From positions 62,001 to 126,000 of the forward strand of contig JAGMWG010000016.1 in assembly GCA_020744225.1 (NCBI GenBank): a stretch of 64,000 nt of DNA. Direction: 5' to 3'. This DNA is from Paraphoma chrysanthemicola (Eukaryota > Ascomycota > Dothideomycetes > Pleosporales > Phaeosphaeriaceae). The position numbers were made by a program, and so were the translations under genes. This document shows, one piece after another, positions 1 to 10,038 of the stretch. The notes below the pieces were generated by a model, which did not search any database, was not told the DNA's origin, and saw nothing but the letters and a program-made list of their open reading frames with translations. Every line of letters starts with the position of its first letter. The first letter of the stretch is position 1.

Positions 1-413
1 TGTCGGTTGATATACGACAAGCTTGCACTTCTCTGCGCTACCCATCTCGAGTCGAAACTGTCTCGAGATCTCAGCTTTCCAAAGTACATACAGGCGATAC
101 TACCCGTCCAGCTGAAACGTAGACGTTGGGACGTTATTGAAAAGGTACACTATGGCAGGCAATCGATGGTCACGGCTCCTGCCCTGCCCAACTACAACAG
201 CCACAACAAGACTAATCAACATGTAGCAGCGTTGTTTGAACTAAAGGTCTTGATTTAGATTTAGCTGGTTCAAGTGACCACCTGTATCGGCAAATCCGCC
301 TTGTACCCACGGGAAACCATCACGCTGGCGTATTCGACGACTGTGCCCATCATCAAACGAAGCGGCAGATCTCATTTAAATACTAGTAGAAGGTCAAGAG
401 CAAGACGGCAATC
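1..413. other. Intergenic; no gene seen
   Basis: Short open frames here match no family and lack splice signals. A TATA-like stretch (cattTAAATA, about 373-382) lies some 35 bases before the start of the acetyltransferase gene and may belong to its promoter. Confidence 0.5.
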
Positions 414-1285
414 ATGGCGAAAACGTTCAGTCCTGTTTCACCTGTTGCCTGCAACTTTGTCGAACCGAAGTCAGCCGTGAAGCCTGCGAGCATCAGATTC
501 CACGATGTTCCGACGAGTTTCAGGCTTCTGAAGCAGACGCCTGTCCCGGCTATGCCACCAGTTGCAAACGGCGTTCGTGTGGTGACAGCCGCAGAATACA
601 AGCAAGCTGCTGCATGTCTGGCTGAAGCCTTTGGTGAGGATGATGTCGCTCGTTATTTCATCGAGGTGCCTGATCGTGAGCACTGGACTGCAGAGGAAAA
701 GTGGGCCTTGCATGTCGAGATTCTCGAGTATGTCACGTATGCTCACATCCTCAAGGGACTGGTGACTACGGTAGGCGAATTTGAGGCCGTGGCGCTGTGG
801 TATGTCGAGGATGATAGCCACGAGAATTTGTGACACTGACGATGCGCAGGATGCCTCCAGGCCAGAACATGGACGACTACTTGACAATCTTCCGCAGTGG
901 CATGTGGCGTTTGAACTATCGTCTCTCTCCAGAAGGCAAGCGTCGCTTCTTTGATGAGTTTCTCCCCCTCCTCCACGATACTATGCAGACCACTCTTGGT
1001 GACCGTGAGCACGAAGCTTGGTATCTGGTGTACATTGGCACACGTCCTTCTGGGCGTGGAAAGGGCCATGCGCGTAAGCTGATTGAGCACGTCACCAAGG
1101 TTGCAGACGGCGAGGGCAGGCCTTGCTATCTCGAGTCGAGCAATGCGAGCAATCCTCCCATTTATAGAAGGTTTGGGTTTGCCGAGTGCCGTACGATTCA
1201 ATTACAACGTGGCGGACGCAACATTCCCTTGGACATCATGGTCCGCGAGCCTGTATCAGCGGAGAAGAAGAGGAATGAGTTGTAG
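414..1285 (+). CDS. GNAT-family N-acetyltransferase
   Basis: Two exons, 414-799 and 850-1285, giving 273 aa. The 50-nt intron has a GTATGT donor, a CTGAC branch site and a GCGCAG acceptor, and splicing joins ...VALW to MPPGQNMDDY in frame. The second exon carries the acetyl-CoA binding signature of GNAT enzymes: a beta strand (WYLVYIGT), then R-P-S-G-R-G-K-G-H-A (the Q/R-x-x-G-x-G/A loop), and near the C-terminus the N-P-P-I-Y-R-R-F-G-F segment typical of motif B. Members move an acetyl group from acetyl-CoA to an amine; the substrate cannot be deduced. The stand-alone cytosolic architecture, without signal peptide or membrane segment, is common in fungal genomes. The first in-frame Met was chosen as start. 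Confidence 0.85.
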
Positions 1286-2198
1286 GAGACGGCTTGCCTA
1301 GAGCAAGCCAGAGGGAGACAAGCACTGCTTCAACACGGTTGCTCGTAAGTGTGGTTGACAGGTCGGGGGTACAAGGGGGAGCTCCTTCAACAGGATCAGG
1401 CAGTTCCGTTATTTGCAAAGTAGTCATTCATTTCGCAATCAAATCCCATACTATGGTCCAGACAGCAGCGAACATGTGTGAAGATGCGCCGACGACTAGA
1501 CGAGCCATGGACACCGAGGGTGCTCAGGGCTGCAGAAGTGACTGGCTTTCCAGCAGTGTTGCAAGTTGAAGCGATTGGAGAAGAAGGTGCCCACGCAGCG
1601 GCGTGGGCATTGATGCTATTCACATTCTTCTTCTAATGTTTCTTGGGCAACGTCGACCATGGTTCCACGAGAGTTTGCAGGCGAAGAGAGGCAGTGCTCG
1701 CGTAAATTACGCCTGCGGGCCTGTCGCATGTTCAGAGCGCTGGGACATGAAACGCAGTGCGTCCACGGCCGCGAAGCGGACACGGCCTCATTTCCCTCTC
1801 CTGATGCCAGCTTCATCTGGATTGCTGCACTCGCTCGCACGCTTTTTGTTATTCTTTCTTCCTGGGACTCGACGGGGCGTGCAGACTGTGTAATCGCTTT
1901 GTGATCATTATCTAGCTTCACCTCGCCAACCCGGCCGTGCTCGCGCTCCTCCGCTCCGCTCCACACCCCGCAAGGCTCGCTCACTCGCTCCCCTAAGTTA
2001 CGGCGGACGACGCGTCGACGCCAATCAGCCCTGTGCAGCCTGCCAGCACACCACGACCGCCTGTGCGGGAGCCTCAGCCCGGGCTTCTTGCACATACACG
2101 TAGCACTCACTCGCGCCCGCGCCCGTCCGCACCGAACCACACCGCACCGCACCGCACTTGGCTCAAGACACTCTTCCACGACTCTGCCGCACGCAACC
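1286..2198. other. Intergenic and probable 5' leader of the next gene
   Basis: No supported gene. The last 250 bases are C-rich, with a short CACCG-type reiteration around 2135-2160, and probably form the promoter and 5' UTR of the gene starting at 2199. Confidence 0.5.
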
Positions 2199-3614
2199 AT
2201 GGTGACGCAGCGCCGCTACTCGGTCACGGGTCAGACGCCGCCCGACGATGCTGAGGCCATGAAGGCCGAGAGCCGCTCGCCCAAGCTGCAGGCGCTCGAC
2301 ACCAGCGTGCCGTCGACGAGCTGCGGCTTCTGCGAGAGCGCCGCCGAGACGAGCAGATTCACCACCACCACCACCACCACCACCACCACCACCACCACCA
2401 CCACCACCACCGCGGACGACGGCAGCGGGGCGGAGCCGGTGCGAGGGCGGAAGATGGCCCAGGCAGGCACCGTCGTACGCACCTCGAGCAAGCGGTCCGC
2501 GACGCAGCTGCCCTCGCCCAGCTCGCCCTCGCACGAGCTGCCCCCCAAGATGGCCCGCTACCGCCTGGGGCCCACCGACGACTTTGATACCGAGGGCGAC
2601 ACCGACACCGACTCGGATGTCACCGATGTCTTCCGCGAGCGCGACGACGAGGACCTGGTCTTTGCGAGCCAGGCAACCTCGATGCCCTCGACCCCAGAGT
2701 CCTCGCAGCCACCGCATGTGTGGGACCTGCCTGATGCCGCCAGCCTGCAGAAGCTGCGACTGTGTGCCCGCGATGCCTCCGACGATGACTGCATGGAGAA
2801 CCTCGCCCTCAGTTCGCCATCCCACTCACGCAACCACAGCCTCGAATGCGCCCACCTGGACCACAAGGCCGCCCTGCAGCGGGACTGGGCCGCCTACACC
2901 CGCAGCCAATGGCTTCCCGAGCCAGACGTCGTCCACCTCGAAGACATTGGTGTTACCCAGTCCGACTCCGCTGCCCAAGCGCCCACATTTCTCACCCTAC
3001 CGCCCGAGATTCGGCACCACATCTACCGCCACTGCGAAGAACTCGTCTTCAAACAACCCCTGCTATACTGCATTGCCACCGCCTTCGACAAGATCCAGCA
3101 TCCCCTGGCCTCGGTTTCGCGGCAAGTTCGGTCCGAGGCCCTCGCCATCTTCTACAGCTACAACACTTGGACCGTCAAGGTCGAATTCCGCATGATGTAC
3201 GAGGGCTTCCAGCACTGGATCATCCGCCTCGGCGACGGCGCGGGCTCTCTCCGTCTTGTGGATCTCTCAGTGCGCGGCACCTTGTTCAAACCCAAGCGGG
3301 CACACACCCAGAGCATCTTAATGGGTGGACAGCTAATTCAAATCACCCCTGGCGTGGCGACCAATGGCCGCGAGGAGCTGTACTCGCCACCTGACGGTGA
3401 TGCCAGTTTCAAGATCGATCTATCCGAGAAAAACGTTGGCGGCAAGGTCTGCCTCATGCGCAACGATGGCACGAAAGAGGCCGGCGAAAAGGGCAGGACA
3501 CAGCTGGCCAAGATGGTTGAAGGGCTCTGGGAGAAGCGACGGGCAGGCACACTAAATGGCCAGGACTGGGTCAACACCGTCGATGACTTCATCACATTCA
3601 TAGGCGGTTGGTAA
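2199..3614 (+). CDS. Hypothetical protein with 2EXR/F-box-like motif and poly-Thr tract
   Basis: Intronless, 471 aa, starting at the Met in an ACCATGG context; an earlier in-frame Met at 2088 would add 37 Arg/His-rich residues that look like translated leader. The first half is low-complexity: 17 consecutive threonines (about residues 55-71), Ser/Pro-rich stretches, and an acidic D/T-rich segment (about 125-155). From about residue 263 it has TFLTLPPEIRHHIYRHCEE, the Leu-Pro-x-Glu-Ile-Arg-x-x-Ile-Tyr pattern of fungal 2EXR/F-box-like domains, followed by the usual S-R-Q-V-R-x-E-A-L-x-I-F-Y segment (about residues 306-320). Such proteins are abundant in filamentous ascomycetes; their role is mostly unknown. 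Substrate-adaptor function is possible but not shown. Confidence 0.7.
   Translation: MVTQRRYSVTGQTPPDDAEAMKAESRSPKLQALDTSVPSTSCGFCESAAETSRFTTTTTTTTTTTTTTTTTADDGSGAEPVRGRKMAQAGTVVRTSSKRSATQLPSPSSPSHELPPKMARYRLGPTDDFDTEGDTDTDSDVTDVFRERDDEDLVFASQATSMPSTPESSQPPHVWDLPDAASLQKLRLCARDASDDDCMENLALSSPSHSRNHSLECAHLDHKAALQRDWAAYTRSQWLPEPDVVHLEDIGVTQSDSAAQAPTFLTLPPEIRHHIYRHCEELVFKQPLLYCIATAFDKIQHPLASVSRQVRSEALAIFYSYNTWTVKVEFRMMYEGFQHWIIRLGDGAGSLRLVDLSVRGTLFKPKRAHTQSILMGGQLIQITPGVATNGREELYSPPDGDASFKIDLSEKNVGGKVCLMRNDGTKEAGEKGRTQLAKMVEGLWEKRRAGTLNGQDWVNTVDDFITFIGGW
2361..2411 (+). repeat. (ACC)17 microsatellite inside a coding region
   Basis: Seventeen uninterrupted ACC triplets encode poly-threonine in the 2199-3614 gene. 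The other strand is a (GGT)17 run. Being an in-frame triplet repeat, length changes add or remove Thr without shifting the frame. Confidence 0.97.
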
Positions 3615-4212
3615 TATTGAGGTCCAAAGTTACGTTCAAGGATTTTGGGGGCTTCTTATTTCATTTCACTTCGGCTATTTCCAATAAGCGTGGCTTTGCA
3701 TCTTCAGCGGGATATTGGGCGTTATGGGCATGATAAAAGGGACCTGGTCAGCCACGCGCTGACTCTCAGCATTTCTTGGTGGGTGCATGTGCGACAAGCT
3801 GGAGGTAATGGGAGGCGTTGGAAATGTCATATATCATCGTTGGGATGACGAGACGACATGATGCAATAATATACCCCGCGCCTGTTCAAAAGGGCAATCA
3901 AATCGTTCATATTTCAAGTTTCGACGTAGTCGTTGAGAGCGTGCCGGGTACAACTAGGAAAGAAGAGTACCGGACTTTCGGACAACCCGGAGAGCGGATT
4001 GTCTTGTGCTTGTCGCCTGAAGGTGCTTGACCATACATGGCCTGAGGTCTGACAGCCCGGAAGACGCTGAGCCGGTCCGAACTGCACAGCTAACCCTTTA
4101 CGTGCTGATCACTATAATAACATGAATGAACTTCTCCAACAGCAGAGCTCATCCACTCAGTACTTTTCGTTCCATCAAGCCAGCACCTTCTCAGCCAACC
4201 AACCTAGCAATC
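3615..4212. other. Intergenic; 3' region and ERG2 promoter
   Basis: No gene supported. The final part (about 4110-4212) is C/A-rich with CT tracts, as in fungal promoters and leaders. An in-frame Met at 4126 precedes the chosen ERG2 start. Confidence 0.45.
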
Positions 4213-5009
4213 ATGCAACTCCTCACTCTTCTTAGCATCCCCGTCATTTTCGTCTCCAGTGCCTTGTATTTCATCATTTCCCGCTCTTCAAACTTATACA
4301 TCTTCGACCCCATCGTCCTACACAGCCTCACTCACTCAGCCCTGCAAGTGCATGGTAACAATACGGCAGCCGTCGTCTCGCAACTCGTGTCCGAACTCTC
4401 AGCAACACATTCCAAGCACGTAAATCTCGATGAAGAGTGGGTATTCAATAATGCAGGGGGAGCCATGGGTGCGATGTTCATTATCCACGCGAGCTTGACC
4501 GAGTACCTCATCATCTTTGGGACGGCGTTGGGGACGGAGGGACACACGGGGCGACATACAGCAGATGATTACTTCTACATATTACAAGGCGAGGAATTGG
4601 CCTATGCCCCGGGTGTGTAGTCTTTCAAACTTGCTTTCGTAGATTATCCACAGGTTTACGAGGCTTTGGGATTGTCGCTGATGAAAAGTGTCACAGGCAA
4701 AGGCGTGTACGAGCCTGAACGCTATCCCCAAGGCTCAGTACATCACTTGAAGCGCGGACAAGTCAAGCAGTACAAGATGGACAGTGGTTGCTTTGCACTC
4801 GAGTATGCGCGCGGATGGATTCCTGGAATGCTCTTCTTTGGATTTGCAGACAGTAAGCTGCTTCTTGGTCTGGGATCAGACAATGACTAGATGGCAAGAA
4901 TTGACATGACGCAGCTTTCACAAGTACGCTGGACTTTTACACGCTGTGGCGCACAGTATGGATCACGGCCCGGGAGATGGTTGGCAATCTGATGATGGGA
5001 AAGTTGTGA
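4213..5009 (+). CDS. ERG2: C-8 sterol isomerase (ERG2 / sigma-1 receptor family)
   Basis: Three exons, 4213-4612, 4697-4852 and 4915-5009, giving 216 aa, the usual size for fungal ERG2. The enzyme converts fecosterol to episterol (delta-8 to delta-7 shift) in the ER membrane during ergosterol synthesis. One N-terminal hydrophobic segment (about residues 2-22) fits a membrane anchor. Family blocks are clear: N-N-A-G-G-A-M-G-A-M, the H-x-G-R-H-T-A-D-D-Y-F segment, V-H-H-L-K-R-G-Q-V-K-Q-Y, E-Y-A-R-G-W-I-P and the end W-I-T-A-R-E-M-V-G-N-L-M-M-G-K. The last intron (4853-4914) is certain because splicing restores F-G-F-A-D-T-F-T-S-T-L-D-F-Y. The first (4613-4696, GTGTGT donor, CACAG acceptor) is the best of a few options. 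The upstream in-frame Met at 4126 would add 29 residues unlike the family. Confidence 0.93.
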
Positions 5010-5415
5010 GTTGGTGAAGATTGAACACACCGCGAAGATTACTGGGTTCGTGCGACCAAATGATTTGTTTGCTATGAATGGGATACTTGAACGCAGCGGC
5101 TCCAGATGCACCTTCGAGTCCAAAAGGTTTCAGACCATCATAAACAAATGTTCGGAATCATAGCGGAGTACCGCAGTCACAAAGATCATGCACTAATGAC
5201 AATGTGCTGGAATGAGCTATCTAGTGCTCATCACGACTTATTGCTGCGCCAGACTGGGTGAGCACTTTAGCACGCTTTTGGATCACGTCAGTAATGGTAG
5301 AAAAATATGCGAAAACAACAGAAAGGTATCATTGTAAAAAATAGTCAAAACCACCCAAGTCCTGCCAGACACCCTCTATTCGCCGTCATTATGTTTGGAG
5401 AGCTAGAGAGCAAGG
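5010..5415. other. Convergent intergenic region between ERG2 and NUF2
   Basis: Both neighbouring genes end here, so it should hold two 3' UTRs and polyadenylation signals. A-rich stretches lie near 5300-5345. No gene seen. Confidence 0.5.
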
Positions 5416-6911
5416 CTATATGCTCTGCTCCATCTCTGTAATGTAGAGCTTAATGTGACTCTCCATCTTGAGATACTCGTCGTGCGCCGCGTGGACCTCA
5501 TTCTCGATGTTGTCCTTGAGTTCAGCCATCTTCTTCTCCGTCTGCTCAATGCGAACTCGTCGTCGCTCCATTTCCCGACCTTTCTCGCCTCTCTCTTCAG
5601 TTAGCTTCGAGTGCGTGTCTCGAAGTTCTTCCATCCGCTTGCGGGCTCGTTCAGCTTCTTCGTCCGCCTTTGTCTTCAGCTTGTCTGTTCGTGCATTTAC
5701 ATTGCCAAGTTGCTTCTGAAGTAGTCGTTCTTGTCGCTCTACATCCCGCACGTTGTTGCTGCGATCCGCGAGTGCATCGCGATGTCTTGCTGCCTTTGCC
5801 AACTCTTCTTCTTCCTTTGTCAGATCCGCTTGCACATCCGTAAGCAGTCTTGTGCACGAGGTGACATCGGTCGCCACAACACCGAATGAGTCAGTCGAGG
5901 TTTGCAGAGCTCGTGCGCGGCGGTCCAAGGAATCAATGTGGGTCTTGTCGTTGGTGAGCCTGTCGTTAAGGTCACGGAGCGAGTCTTCCAAGGCGGTCGG
6001 GCTCTGCTGCGTATACGGCTTCAGCTTCAAGACCTCGCGCTGCACATTCTCCTTGCTTTCCACCTTTTGCTGTAACAGCTCCTTGAGTCTTGACTGCTCC
6101 GCTCGGGCGCGCTCCAGCTTCTCCGCGACCGCTTCTTGACCTCGCTTCAGCTCCAGCAGCCTGTTCTTGAGCTCGTTGTTGCGCTTCTCCTTCTCTTGCA
6201 TGAGTCTCTGTGTGGCGGCCCGATTGCGTTCGAGGTCGGCGAGCTGCAGTTCCTTTGCTTGCTTGTCGTCGTATAGCTGCTCAATACGAAGCTTCGTACG
6301 CTCAGCTTTGTTGAAGTGCTCGTCGATCACTTCGGTTTGTGATTCGCGGAAGCGGATAAAGTTGATCATGTAGGAGAAGATCTTCACAAGTCGGCCATGC
6401 GTAGGCTTGTATAGATCATTGAAAGTGAAGTCATGGATGCCACACTGCTCCGGAATTAGCTTATACGTTGCCGAATGCGCCCATGATCGGGCCTCTCGCT
6501 CACCTCGCGTAAGAGTTTCCTCAGGATGACGAAGAAGCCCATCAAGTCTCGCGTGTCGCATGTAAAGATGCGCTCCGCGTCGCCGCCACACATGTCCTCG
6601 GCAGCCGCGCGCATTGCTGGCGCAACGACCTCTCGGGTCGTGTTCATCAACAGTTCTGCGAGCCATTCGAAGACCTTCTGAATGATCTGTGGATTCGGCT
6701 TTTGCAGATCTGAGACGCTGAACTTGATGCCGATATCTGTAATACAGCCTGCAATTTCGTGGTCGGGCTGAGCTCGAATTAGCAATTACGCTGGAGAGGC
6801 GCGCTGCATACATACAAGTGTCATGAAGGCATCGTGTTCGTTTGCCGCGGGCGCACGCTGGTTCACAGAAGTCGTACGAGGAGCCATGCTCATACGCGGA
6901 TTGTAGGCCAT
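5416..6911 (-). CDS. NUF2: Kinetochore protein Nuf2
   Basis: Three exons on the minus strand: 6911-6816, 6767-6504 and 6444-5416 (462 aa, the normal length). Introns of 48 and 59 nt have GTATGT and GTGAGC donors, GCTAAT branch sites and CAG acceptors. Residues 1 to about 155 form the calponin-homology-like head, including the conserved P-N-P-Q-I-I-Q-K-V-F-E-W-L segment, F-V-I-L-R-K-L-L and, after the second intron, C-G-I-H-D-F-T-F-N-D-L-Y-K-P. The rest is almost continuous coiled coil rich in Glu, Lys, Arg and Leu. Nuf2 pairs with Ndc80 in the outer kinetochore complex that attaches chromosomes to microtubules. The start lies in the M-A-Y-N-P-R-M-S-M leader, similar in style to other fungal Nuf2 proteins. 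Confidence 0.95.
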
Positions 6912-9900
6912 GTTGCAGTGTAGTGCAGTGTCGTTAGGTGTGGTGTTGAGTTGTTCTTGTGGATATGTTGGTGTTGGCGGCTGTGTTTGTTTACACGGTG
7001 CTGGTTCCCGGCCAACGGCTAGGGCTATTCTGGGACTAGCACCATGCTCTACCACAAAACCCGTCCAGTGAAGAACACATTTGGCTGCACAGAGTCTCCC
7101 CGCAAGTAATTGAGCCCTTGTTTAGATCACCATCACAGTATCCGCAACCTCTCAAATTTTTCAGCCGCATTACTCACCATCATATCTCAGGCTGCTCAAT
7201 CTTCTCCTAATTTTGGCTTCTGCGTTTTACGCTTTGGAACCTTTGACAGCATATTCATATTCTCCCAATTACACAGATTTAACTACTTGATGTGTCCGAA
7301 GATCAAATCCGTGACTTGTAGTCAAACTTGACGCTCTCGCGATTCACCATTGTTGTGAAGGGCCCTGTGGTCTAATTCACGTTCTCAATTTGGACCGCAC
7401 AGTGAGCCGCGATTTCCTCAAGCTCAGCCTTTTCCCGCGTCATCTCATCGACTTGTTCCTCGTCTCGTCTTGTCACTTAACGTGCTAGCCCTAAGCTCCG
7501 CCGTATAGTGGTAGGTTATGTTGTTGTGGTGCCTTTACTGCTTCCTGAATAGGAGTGATTGCCTAGTGCTATCTGCTCGCAAGCGTGCCTGGATGGATCG
7601 ACTGTAGTAACAAGGCCGGCCTCATACTAGCTTTACAGGCTGGGGTTGTATGAAAGGGAACAAACATCTTGCTGATGCCTTCACCTCCAGAGCTTTCACG
7701 GCATCTGCACGACGTCGTAGATCACACAGCCTCGTCGCTGTCTCGAGTCCGACAATTCCGCATCGAAGAGCCCACAGTAAGCCGGACCGTCTCCAGGTAA
7801 TTGCAAATGTCTTCAACTCATATACCATTCAGCCAATAAGTGCGTGAGTACAGAATACAAGCTTTGATCAATCAGAACACAGCTTCTCGTGATTCTCGCT
7901 TAGATGCCGCCCCGTTGTCGTGGCTGCCGCTGTGCAAGTCTACGCGAGTGCATGCGGTGATGAGCGAGCGTTGTGCTACAATTGGCCGCGCATAGAACGG
8001 GCGCGTGGTGGTTGCACCAGATTCGCTCCGCATGCCCAGTTCAGGTCCACACTCCGGGGTGAGATGGGAGCTAAAGCGATCTGCTGTAGATTTAGGTTTA
8101 CAACGAAGTGTTCGCGATCGCAATGACTAGCCGTGGCATTAGCGCTCGTGATACCAACAGCCGTAAATGGACTGCTGTTGGATGAAGAAGCAGTCGATCA
8201 TCCAAGAGGCAAGCGAACCGCTTTAGGCCAGTGCAAGACGACTCGGCATCACTACGCAGTAGTCATGCCTCGAAGGATGGAGAGCTGGAACGCCCGGCTA
8301 AAGCGATGCTAGCGCGTCCGCGATATCACCTTTCGTCATTCCAAGGGAATACCCGCGGGCGCTGGTTCACCGCCGTCATTTCGCTGGTGAGCTTGCCAGA
8401 TTTTGTCAGTGTGCGGTGGATGATGTTACGGCAGTCTGGAATTGCGTGTAGTATTGGTTTCTCTGTTTCCACGGACGTGCAAATTAAGAGGTTCTATCAA
8501 ATAGAATGATAGGAACATGGATAGAGACATGGCGCTGGATCAAGTCATGATAGACGTGTCCCAGAAACCTCATTGTTGCCACGAGATAATGGCCAGGTCC
8601 GCGGACTTGTGGTTAACTCGCGTTCTAAGCCTTGCGAGGGGGATGGCAGCATTCTTACGAGCTAGCATGCAACGGGACGCAAGACACGATAAAACACAGC
8701 ATGTCGCGTTTGAAACAACAGCATGCCACGCCTAGTCTGTAGCACGACTGCAAAGGGGCAGGCTGCAGGACAGGTTTTGACACTGCGCCATGAGTTTTGT
8801 CGTCGTGGTGCACATACTGTGTAAGCAAGGGAGTCTGAGAGACTGCGATAAGCGTTTGGTTTCGGGCTGAAGGACCACGCATGTTATGTTCCACACCTTG
8901 CGGGTACCTGAGTGGGATGCGCTTTTAGACGTCAGGAGCGAGGGTACTGCGGACTGGGGAAGATGCAGGAGGGCTCGAACAAGACGGACGTCATTGGGTG
9001 AGAAGCGTGCAGTCGCTCCATCGACCTGGCTAGCGATCTGACCGTTGATGGGTCCATGCTGCAAGGCCGACGTGGCTCTCCACAGTGGCCGCTGAATCAA
9101 TACTTCGCGCAGCTCTGCCATGCATGGTTCCGCGCAGAGGGTGCGCTGTCGCTGCGAGGTCCGGTGCCAGCCAGACGGCGTGCAGTGCTCGCCATGCCAG
9201 AACGATCGGCTCAGAACCGTGGTCGAGAGATTGAGCGGTTGCTGGAGGAGATTCGCAGCAGCGACGAACTGGCTGGCTGACGGGCATGATTCGGCAGGAA
9301 GTGATTTGCAGAGACTAGCCATGGACCCGTGACGGCCGTCAGTGGCGTCTGGCCGCTTCGAGGCCTAAGGCAGCGGGCAGGTCGTGGCGACAGGGAAGGC
9401 ACGCGGTCCACAAGGGCCTTTAGTAAAGCTTGCCATGGCACGGCGGGCGAATTAACGGTCGAGAAAGCACATTGATCGGCAGCCGATGAGCGTTGTGGTT
9501 GTCCAGCGTCGGCCTGCTGTGCTTCGTAGAGGGCCGCATTTAAAACTGGCCATGACCAGGGATTGCGACAACCTGTTTCCCGAAACACACGTCGACTTAC
9601 GCAGCAGCAGCAGGAATAGGCACCGCCGCCGGGTCGATACGAAACCCAGTCGTCGGTGTATTTTTGGCTCGCTCGTGGTGGTGCTCGCCTCAGCCGTGCC
9701 AGCATTTCGTCCCGGCCGTAGCCACTTCCAAGCACCCAGCACCCAGCACCAGCATCTCCCTTACATCATTGCAGCGCACCAGTTCCCTCCCTTCTCTCCC
9801 GACCCATCCTCGCAGCGGCACGCGTCCCATTCTAACCACACTCGAGCCCTCGCCGCGCCCTCTGCCCTGCACGTCCGCTGCGCGCTCTGACGCTCGCTCG

Positions 9901-10038
9901 TTTTGTCACAGCCACATCCGACACTACGCCATGCAGTTCGATAGCAGATAACAACGGCGCCTGCATTCGCACGTCGCGCGTCCACTCGCGTAGTCACGTT
10001 CACCACGCTGCGACACCCATCCACGCGCCGCGACAGAC
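6912..10038. other. Long gene-poor stretch (about 3.1 kb)
   Basis: I found no reading frame with family resemblance or consistent splice sites. The longest candidate, minus strand 9322-8732 (196 codons), has an amino-acid make-up like non-coding sequence. The last 350 bases become C-rich and probably are the promoter and leader of the 10039 gene. Non-coding RNA or decayed sequence cannot be excluded. Confidence 0.5.

Noticed and set aside
2231..2825. Long minus-strand frames with poly-Gly or poly-Val opposite the ACC repeat
   Set aside because: They are shadows of the plus-strand gene created by the triplet repeat and GC-rich codon use.
8732..9322. 196-codon open frame on the minus strand
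   Set aside because: No recognisable motif, composition resembling non-coding sequence, overlapping open frames on both strands, no splice signals.
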